From assembly GCA_937920455.1 (NCBI GenBank), contig CALETX010000377.1:1-8008 (forward strand): DNA of 8,008 nt, read 5' to 3'. Positions 1 through 5,392 of this stretch are shown here, piece after piece. Position numbers and translations under genes: made by a program. Position 1 is the first letter of the stretch. Every line of letters starts with the position of its first letter. The notes beneath the pieces were generated by a model, which saw only the letters and a program-made list of their open reading frames with translations, did no database searches and was not told the DNA's origin. This DNA is from an uncultured bacterium. Lineage in GTDB: Bacteria; Verrucomicrobiota; Kiritimatiellia; UBA8416; CALETX01.

Positions 1-809
1 GGCTGTTGCTTGGGGGCAGTCAACAATAGATTCATTCGATAGTTGCCAGAGAGAATGGTTTCAACCCCATCGAGTTGAACCACGGGCGCGTCTTCGCGGA
101 AAGTAACTGGAGGGTGCTGTGGCATTTCCGCAAAAGCCTGGGTGATTGACCAAGATCCCTGAGCGCGTGGGACGGAGCCGTGGCAGGTTCGGCACAGGAG
201 GATGTTCCAGACATCGCCATTGCGCAGCGGCTGCATGCCGAAGTCGGACACAGGGATTGCGGCTTCGATTATGTAGGCGTCTGCGTCTTCGGAAACACCG
301 ATTCTCCAATTACCCTTCCAGCCTGCGCCGATATATCCGCGGCTGGGTATTTGGTGGTTGTCCATGACAGCAGGGTAGGTGTTTAGAATACTCTGGTAGG
401 TTTCGGGAACGGGTTTTGGCGGGGAGATCCAGACCTCGACAGAAGAGTCGCCAAAATCATAGTCATCGTTGAACCGAACGCCTTTTGTTAGATACCATTC
501 ATGAGGACCTCTTTTGCATACAAAGAGGAAGTATAGATTTTCCGGATCCCAGCCGACGCGCATGTGGGTTGCGGATGTTATAAGCTCATGTTCGAATGCG
601 GCGATAATTCCGGAGGTGCCGAAGGCATCGTCCCATTCTCCTGGCTCTATCTTGCCATCCAGCGTTGGCGGTTTTGCAAGCCTCACTGCTGTAAACTGGC
701 CGATGGGCGCTCTTTTGGCGTGGTTTTCCTGTGCCAGCGTTGGTACGCTGGGGACGATAACAACGAAGGATGAGACAGCCATTATGGCTAGCGCAATGAT
801 TTTCTTCAT
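1..809 (-). CDS. Secreted CBM9-like carbohydrate-binding protein (3' end outside window)
   Basis: The reverse strand is open from ATG at 809-807 to the window edge: 269 codons with no stop, so the C-terminus is missing. The product begins MKKIIALAIMAVSSFVV, a typical signal peptide (Lys-rich start, hydrophobic core, likely cleavage after PTLA near residue 26). The mature part has the layout of the CBM9-like sugar-binding domain: an opening strand PPTLDGKIEPGEWDDA (about residues 47-62), then MRVGWDPENLYFLF (about 83-96), a D-rich segment before SSVEVWISPP (about 122-131), then IIEAAIPVSDFGM and GDVWNILLCR. This domain binds the ends of polysaccharides or oligosaccharides, often as part of a larger secreted enzyme, so more domains may follow beyond the window. 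The start is supported by GGGAGGTG five bases upstream. The gene is divergent from the GntR/LacI-type regulator at 958 and is a plausible target of it. The family call is from sequence pattern; ligand and full architecture are unknown. Confidence 0.82.
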   Translation of the reverse strand, partial: MKKIIALAIMAVSSFVVIVPSVPTLAQENHAKRAPIGQFTAVRLAKPPTLDGKIEPGEWDDAFGTSGIIAAFEHELITSATHMRVGWDPENLYFLFVCKRGPHEWYLTKGVRFNDDYDFGDSSVEVWISPPKPVPETYQSILNTYPAVMDNHQIPSRGYIGAGWKGNWRIGVSEDADAYIIEAAIPVSDFGMQPLRNGDVWNILLCRTCHGSVPRAQGSWSITQAFAEMPQHPPVTFREDAPVVQLDGVETILSGNYRMNLLLTAPKQQ

Positions 810-814
810 GTTTT

Positions 815-822
815 CACCTCCC
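815..822 (-). promoter_or_regulatory. Ribosome binding site of the CBM9-like gene
   Basis: On the reverse strand GGGAGGTG lies five bases before the ATG at 809. This strong Shine-Dalgarno match fixes the start directly before the signal peptide. Confidence 0.75.
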
Positions 823-908
823 GTCATTACTCATAAATCTTCTGCACTACTGGATCGCCGCTAAGTACTTCCGCAGCTCGTCCATCTCATCGTCTATCAG
901 ATTACCCA

Positions 909-937
909 TTGACAATCAACTCATTTAATGACTTAAT
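909..937 (+). promoter_or_regulatory. Candidate sigma-70-type promoter of the regulator gene
   Basis: A perfect TTGACA at 909-914 is followed after 17 bases by CTTAAT at 932-937 (four of six matches to TATAAT). The leader to the GTG start at 958 would be only about 15 bases, just holding the ribosome binding site at 947-953. The -10 box overlaps the inverted repeat at 918-946, which would fit autoregulation. Seen by pattern only. Confidence 0.4.
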
Positions 938-946
938 GTTAGAGTT
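918..946. promoter_or_regulatory. Inverted repeat, possible operator in the divergent promoter region
   Basis: AACTC at 918-922 is mirrored by GAGTT at 942-946. Between them lie a nine-base palindrome CATTTAATG (922-930) and a second TTAATG (933-938) in direct orientation. The repeat covers the spacer and -10 region of the candidate regulator promoter and sits between two divergent genes, which is where a GntR/LacI-type repressor would be expected to bind. The arms are short and the region is AT-rich, so it may be chance. Confidence 0.25.
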
Positions 947-957
947 AGGAGGAAAAA

Positions 958-2088
958 GTGAGCAGTAAGCGACTAAGGATTGACCGTACTCCTCTTCATC
1001 TCCAGGTGGCCGCAGCATTAGTCTCGGAAATCAGGTCAAGATTTAAAGCAGGTGACAAGCTGCCGTCCGAATCCGCACTTGCGCGCAAATATGGCGTCAG
1101 CACCCTGACTTTGCGGGAAGCGCTGGCATCTCTGGCAAGACAAGGACTTGTTGTGCGCAAGCACGGCTCAGGAACTTTTGTCTCCGACCCGCAGGCGGGC
1201 CGTTATGTGGCCATAGTGTTGGGAATCTCTGCCGATCAGGCGGTGAAATCCGGTTTTTTTCTCTCAGCATGCCGGACCTTGCAGGAAAAGATACGAAAGG
1301 CGGGTTATAGCGTCAGACTATTCCTGGGGGCAGCATCGTCAGCATACGGCGTGGATGACTCAGGGCTGCCGGAGGGCATGGCCGAGGATGTGATGAACAG
1401 ATGGGTGCTGGGGATTGCAAGTCTTGCAAGTCCCCAAAATCGAGGTTGGTTGCAGCCGGCGCGGGACGAGGGTATCCCAGTGGTGGGCGACGGGTTTTAT
1501 TTTGATCACAGGGTATATGTAGACTACGACGAAATGATATTCAACGCTGTCAGGAGGCTGGCATCAGAAGGTTGTTCTCGCATCGGGATGCTTGCATGGG
1601 GTGTATCAGACGCTGATGTTGAGGCGGCCTTCAGCAAAGCAGGGGTTCCATACGTGGCGAGTCTGATTCGCCAATGCGATCATCCAGCGTCATCGGGTGC
1701 AGGATTTAGGGGCTTTTGCGATCTGTGGCATGGTGCTCAAACAAAGCCGGATGGTCTCGTCGTATGCGATGAACTGCTTTTCAATACTGCGGCTATGGCT
1801 ATAATGGAACTAGGCATCAAGGTTCCCCAGCAGATACGTATCGTTACGCATTCAAACAGATCATTTCCCCACTTTTCCCGATTTCCGGTTGTCAGAATGG
1901 AATACGACAGCGAGGTTTATGGAGATTATGCTGCAAGAATACTGCTGGGGTTGATTGGTGGAAGCTGTAAAGGCCCGCGCATCGAGCGGCTTCCCTTTAA
2001 ATGGGTTGAGGATGCTCCTTCAAAGATAGACAGCTCGCGAGTTGCGGTTCCGGCAGTTTCCGTTAGTCACCTGGAAAGGAGGGAGTAG
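958..2088 (+). CDS. GntR-family regulator with LacI/GalR-type ligand-binding domain
   Basis: Product of 376 aa with GTG start; AGGAGG at 947-952 lies five bases upstream. Residues about 12-77 are a GntR winged helix-turn-helix: PLHLQVAAALVSEIR, then AGDKLPSESALARKYGVS, LREALASLARQGLVVRK and the wing motif HGSGTFV. From about residue 84 the protein follows the LacI/GalR periplasmic-binding-protein fold, including the typical late segment KPDGLVVCDELLF, MELGIKVPQQIRIVTHSNR. This AraR-like architecture binds a promoter and releases it on binding a sugar or related ligand; it is common in Verrucomicrobiota and Lentisphaerota. The ligand cannot be read from the sequence. The gene is divergent from the CBM9-like gene and its stop lies four bases before the next start, so it probably controls one or both neighbours and may autoregulate. 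Length is usual for the family and no domain is missing. Confidence 0.9.
   Translation: MSSKRLRIDRTPLHLQVAAALVSEIRSRFKAGDKLPSESALARKYGVSTLTLREALASLARQGLVVRKHGSGTFVSDPQAGRYVAIVLGISADQAVKSGFFLSACRTLQEKIRKAGYSVRLFLGAASSAYGVDDSGLPEGMAEDVMNRWVLGIASLASPQNRGWLQPARDEGIPVVGDGFYFDHRVYVDYDEMIFNAVRRLASEGCSRIGMLAWGVSDADVEAAFSKAGVPYVASLIRQCDHPASSGAGFRGFCDLWHGAQTKPDGLVVCDELLFNTAAMAIMELGIKVPQQIRIVTHSNRSFPHFSRFPVVRMEYDSEVYGDYAARILLGLIGGSCKGPRIERLPFKWVEDAPSKIDSSRVAVPAVSVSHLERRE
2076..2083 (+). promoter_or_regulatory. Ribosome binding site deciding the start of the beta-strand-repeat protein
   Basis: AAGGAGGG lies nine bases before GTG at 2093 and inside the last codons of the regulator. It selects GTG 2093 over the in-frame TTG at 2042, which has no such site and would put 17 charged residues before the signal peptide. 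The placement suggests translational coupling to the regulator. Confidence 0.7.
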
Positions 2089-2092
2089 AAAC

Positions 2093-2797
2093 GTGAAAGT
2101 CATCCTCACTCGAATCGCCCCCTTTACTCTTGCCTTTGTGCCCCTGATCTCCGCGCCAAATATGCAGCTCGTGTTTGCAGCCACTTATCAGTGGGACGCT
2201 GACGGTGTCTCTCCGGTGAATGGTGGCAGCGGCGTGTGGGACGGATCTTCAGCGCGCTGGTATGACGGATCGGCGTATATTTCCTGGCCTAATGACGCTG
2301 GTCCAGCGGCTGATATTGCGCGTTTCGATTCTGCCACAGGCACGGTTACTATCGCGGCAGGATACACTGCTTTGGTGAACTCGATTTCTTTTACCGTGCA
2401 GGGTTACTCTTTTGTGGGAGCGGACTCTTCTTCCACTCTGGCTTTCAGTGGATCGAACTGTGTGGTGTCAGGCACGGTTATTAGCGCAGGCGCGACTTTT
2501 TCCAATATGGTGATAGACACAGGCGATGGTGTCACCTTTGGCCAAAATGGTGCCTCCACGCCATTCGTTTTTGCGTCCGGCCTGACTCTGTCGGGAACAG
2601 GGAGATTGAATTTGGCGTTCATTGGCGGCACGTACGGCGCGGCGCTGTTCATAAAAGGAAGCCAGGCAAATTTCGGCGGAGGTTTCTCTGCGTACAACTC
2701 TTCAAGACGGTCAGCCGATATATACGCTGAGGCGCAGGATTCGTTGGGCAAGGGTATGGCTTCTGCCTCAGGTCAGGCAACGATTTTTTACCAATAG
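2093..2797 (+). CDS. Secreted beta-strand-repeat (autotransporter-associated type) protein, N-terminal part ending at an in-frame TAG
   Basis: From GTG 2093 this encodes 234 aa. It opens with a signal peptide (MKVILTRIAPFTLAFVPLIS, likely cleavage after VFA or VFAA near residue 29-30). The mature part starts YQWDADGVSPVNGGSGVWDG, then RFDSATGTVTIAAGY, ISFTVQGYSFVGADSSSTLAFSG: the glycine-, serine- and threonine-rich beta-strand pattern of autotransporter-associated repeats (PATR-like), often seen in long secreted PVC-group proteins. The frame stops at TAG 2795-2797 after FYQ. The same frame then stays open without interruption to 4855, and the sequence continues in the same style, so this is most simply the first quarter of one 920-residue gene cut by an amber codon. 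It starts four bases after the regulator stop, suggesting co-transcription. No anchor or export barrel is seen. Role is unknown; adhesion or surface sugar binding is only inference. Confidence 0.75.
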   Translation: MKVILTRIAPFTLAFVPLISAPNMQLVFAATYQWDADGVSPVNGGSGVWDGSSARWYDGSAYISWPNDAGPAADIARFDSATGTVTIAAGYTALVNSISFTVQGYSFVGADSSSTLAFSGSNCVVSGTVISAGATFSNMVIDTGDGVTFGQNGASTPFVFASGLTLSGTGRLNLAFIGGTYGAALFIKGSQANFGGGFSAYNSSRRSADIYAEAQDSLGKGMASASGQATIFYQ

Positions 2798-2816
2798 GGG
2801 GCGCAGGCTGAAGGCG

Positions 2817-2855
2817 GCGCCCTGGACGGCGGGCGCGCCGGCGTTGCAGCGCGCC
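2817..2855 (+). repeat. Two competing GC hairpins just downstream of the in-frame TAG
   Basis: GCGCCC at 2817-2822 can pair with GGGCGC at 2831-2836 (eight-base loop). Alternatively GGCGCGC at 2832-2838 can pair with GCGCGCC at 2849-2855 (ten-base loop). The two share bases, so only one can form at a time. They lie 19 and 34 bases after the TAG in a patch much more GC-rich than its surroundings. They could affect ribosome passage, but may only reflect GC-rich Gly/Ala codons. Confidence 0.5.
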
Positions 2856-4832
2856 ACGGTGCTATTATAGAGTTGACCGGAGGCACGGCCACCCGCGACA
2901 GGTTCATACTCGACACTTTTGGCTCTCTGAGGGGCAACAGTTCAAGACTTCAGCTTGTGAAAAGAGTCACAAGTTTCACTGCTCATCCGGCTGCAAGTGG
3001 ACCTGAGGCCATCCTCACAAGAGGTTCCTCCGTCAGTCACACAACAGTAAGCACAACGTCCATTACAGACGGCGGAACATCGGCCGACATTCTGTTCGGG
3101 TTGGGGGTGAACTTTACCAACACCGCCTTCTCATTGCACATTGGTGATAGCACGCCGTGGCTTGGTCTGTCGAAGGATTGCCGCACAGACAGCGACACGC
3201 GCCTGCAGAAAGGTACGATCGTCATTCACAGCAGCAGCACATTCACCCAGATGGTTATTCGTTCCGGTGGCCAGCCATATTCGGGATCGCATCAGATTTT
3301 CTATCTTGGCAGCGGGACGGATTGTCCTGTGTTCAGTGCTGCACAGGAGCGGGTTTCCTGTCGGGTGATTGGGACATTCCATAACGGTTACGATACCGGA
3401 CAAGTTAATCTTGACAGCACTGTGCCTGCATTCCGGTTCGGTATTAATCAATGGCAAGTTGGTGGGGATGATGCGGGAGGGCGCCTGATCTCCCTGCGCG
3501 CCAATGGGTTCGATGGGATTCCCATCCACATAGACCACAACGGCTACGTTCATCAATACAACGGCTCAAGCGAAGTGACCGGCCTTTCGTTCAGAGGTGC
3601 GGCCATTCTTTCGCTCGATGAAAACGGCACCGACACGGCATTGAACGCAGCTGGCCTTTCATGCTCAGATCACAGCGTGCTGCTCATTGCTGCAGGGAAC
3701 GGCAACACAGGTTTGGGCAGAAGTACGAGTCCTTGGGAACGTCTGTATATCAGTGGCTGTTCGTCTGGACATCTGACCAACCTGCCTGTCTTTGCTGCGC
3801 AGAACGGACCAAATGGAAATCTCTCTCAGCCTGACCTTCTCGACTACGATCCGGCTGTCGGATTCAAGGTTGCCACATACGACAAAACAAACGATATCAA
3901 CAACGTCTCTGAGGGAGATTTTGTTCAGCTCTTGACCGCGCAAACTGTAACAGCCGACAGGGCATGCTTTGGAATTGTGCTGGGAAGGGAAATTGTATGT
4001 CAGGGCGGCGGGACAGACACCTACACTCTGAGACTTGGCCGGCTTGCCGGAGGCGGACAAGCTCCCATTGCTCCTTTTCTCTGTTCTGAAGGAAGCGCCA
4101 ATCATTATTGTCGCGCAAAACTGGACTTTGGAAATGCGGAAGGGATCGTTTATTTCAGACACGGCCAAAACTGGTCGCATGACCTGAATCTCTATGGATC
4201 AGTCCAGGGCGGCAACGGGATGACGTTGTGGGGGATTAGCGATGCTAACAAGTGGATTTATTTCCAGGGCGCAAATAATGCCGTGACGGGTAAGATAACA
4301 GTCTTGCAGGGGTATGTTGACATTGTAACTGGAAATGGATTCTTGCCGGATAACGAGGTGGAAATCAAACGCGGCGCTCTGGTCAAAGCAAGTATTTCCG
4401 ATTCATGGGGCAAGCTCACCGGCCTTGGCCCGGCCGAGATAGCGCCAGGCCAGTCGCTTACAATCATGCAGGAATTGTCTGTGCCTTCGCCCTGGCTCCG
4501 ACGCTCGATTGACGGCTCTGGAACGCTGGTGATCGGCTCCGGGGCGTGTGTGTCGTTTGATCTGGATATGGCCTCGGTTCAGAAAGACACCCCGCGCTTG
4601 AGCATGCCAGGCGTTGCGCTGACAATTCAGCCAGGCGCCAGGATCAGAATAAGGTCTATGTCAAACAAGGATATTCTGCCGCCAACATTCGATGAGACAT
4701 TCATGCTGATCCGCCATAACGGAGCTCTGACCGGCACTTTTGCTGCCGTCGAGATGCCGGCAGATTTCAATGCCAGCCGGCAGGTGATATACGCTGGCAC
4801 GGATATTCTGGTGCGGTTTACCACAGTCCGTG

Positions 4833-4850
4833 GCACCATTTTTATGGTGC
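4833..4850 (+). repeat. Perfect 7-bp hairpin at the end of the beta-strand-repeat gene
   Basis: GCACCAT (4833-4839) and ATGGTGC (4844-4850) flank a TTTT loop, ending three bases before the stop codon at 4853. No T-run follows, so it is not a classic intrinsic terminator, though it may protect the 3' end of the message or act as a weak terminator. Confidence 0.4.
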
Positions 4851-4880
4851 GTTAGCATTCGACAGCGAAGCAATATCAAG

Positions 4881-5076
4881 CCGGATTTTGCTGTTGAGAT
4901 AGCACCATCGTCAACCCGCGAGAAACAACATCTCTGCTGTCAATGCATCAGAACGACAGCAGTCAAATGCATTGCAGTTGGATTTTCACTTTCTGTGACG
5001 GGCCTGATTGTTTGAACCACTCAATTGACAGGCACTTATAAAGGTCTCTGTGGTCTGAAAGCAGAATCTGGGATCA
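4881..5076. repeat. Tandem diverged repeat, copy A
   Basis: Starts at CCGGATT and ends at GGGATCA. It matches copy B in order along its length, with offset 231 at the left end rising to 234 on the right. The best block is ungapped: 5013-5076 against 5247-5310, 44 of 64 bases identical by hand count. Mismatches fall on all three codon positions alike, and the offset changes by non-multiples of three, arguing against coding. Possible stems in this copy: GTTGA 4893-4897 with TCAAC 4911-4915; CTGCTGTC 4934-4941 with GACAGCAG 4955-4962 (perfect, eight pairs); AATGCA 4942-4947 with TGCATT 4968-4973; GCCTG 5002-5006 with CAGGC 5029-5033. Function unknown; it could be a structured RNA or an old duplicated regulatory region. 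Confidence 0.65.
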
Positions 5077-5111
5077 AAGTGTCTGCCCTCCTGCGTTGCT
5101 GTGTGATTATC

Positions 5112-5310
5112 CCGGATTCAGCAATTGAGATGGCAGTACAGACAATGCGAGAACCCGCCATGGATATTGCCAGTGAGGTACAGAGGCCGTGTTCTCAAAC
5201 GCACTGTAGCTGGATGTTCACTTTTCCGTTACAGGTGCGAAACTTCTGAACCATTGGATTCGGAAGCAGTTATGAAGGCCGCAACAGTCTAAAGGCAAAA
5301 GCTGGTATCA
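5112..5310. repeat. Tandem diverged repeat, copy B
   Basis: Second copy of the element, beginning CCGGATT and ending GGTATCA. ATTG 5124-5127 can pair with CAAT 5143-5146, at the positions equivalent to copy A's GTTG/CAAC. CAGTG 5171-5175 can pair with CACTG 5202-5206, near-equivalent to copy A's CAATG/CATTG. In each case one base pair has changed on both sides. Copy B also has its own strong hairpin, CTTCTGAA 5243-5250 with TTCGGAAG 5259-5266 (one G-U), and a small AGCTG/CAGCT hairpin at 5300-5313. The last two are not paired the same way in copy A, so structure is only partly conserved. Confidence 0.65.
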
Positions 5311-5392
5311 GCTCTTGAGGCGGCGGTCTTACGAAAAACTCACGCAACCGCAATATCTTACTAACGGCACTATAGCAGGTTATGTCTCGTCA

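Larger units (their letters stand above)
2798..4855 (+). pseudogene. C-terminal remainder of the beta-strand-repeat protein, downstream of the in-frame TAG
   Basis: In exact frame with the upstream part, 685 codons follow the TAG before the next stop (TAG 4853-4855). Independent translation is unlikely: the first possible start in frame is TTG 2873, without a Shine-Dalgarno site, and no in-frame ATG occurs until about codon 150 of the remainder. The sequence is rich in G, S, T, N and hydrophobic alternation. Its middle section (DYDPAVGFKVATYDKTNDIN, then VSEGDFVQLL and LRLGRLAGGG) resembles the passenger repeats of autotransporter-associated proteins. It closes with the usual final beta segment (DETFMLIRHNGALTGTFAAV). 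There is no PEP-CTERM-like tail, LPXTG signal or autotransporter barrel; it ends FMVR. The long open frame shows little decay, so the amber is recent, tolerated, read through, or a sequencing error. A reference annotation may list this as a separate CDS beginning near 2873. Confidence 0.65.
4856..5392. other. Long intergenic region without a convincing protein gene
   Basis: About 540 bases between the beta-strand-repeat gene and the 797-aa gene. Short open frames exist on the plus strand, but they lack ribosome binding sites and recognisable products and coincide with the repeat copies. The content is the tandem element at 4881-5310, then about 80 bases up to the next start. A promoter for the downstream operon should lie here or within the second repeat copy; I see no clear -35/-10 pair. 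Confidence 0.6.

Noticed and set aside
514..864. Plus-strand open frame of 116 aa
   Set aside because: Shadow of the minus-strand CBM9-like gene, which has a signal peptide, a good ribosome binding site and family motifs; the plus frame has none.
2795..2797. TAG as a reassigned sense codon (genome-wide recoding)
   Set aside because: TAG ends the regulator at 2086-2088 and the long frame at 4853-4855 where the families are expected to end, so TAG works as a stop in this genome.
3665..4180. Minus-strand open frame of 171 aa opposite the beta-strand-repeat gene
   Set aside because: No recognisable protein, no ribosome binding site; the plus strand shows coherent repeat-type protein across it. 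The same applies to 3131-3556.
5025..5048. TTGACA at 5025-5030 followed by TTATAAA as a promoter
   Set aside because: Spacing is far too short for a -35/-10 pair and no -10 box sits 16-18 bases downstream; copy B does not keep the TTGACA.
4830..5249. Two short plus-strand frames (61 and 74 aa) with similar translated segments (PDFAVEIA / PDSAIEMA), suggesting a duplicated small protein
   Set aside because: The likeness comes from the tandem DNA repeat. Substitutions are not biased to third positions, indels break the frame between the matches, both hit TGA at the same repeat position, and no ribosome binding sites are present.
5345..5380. Possible third copy of the tandem element (shared CAATATC)
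   Set aside because: Only a seven-base match at the wrong spacing, with no continuing alignment.
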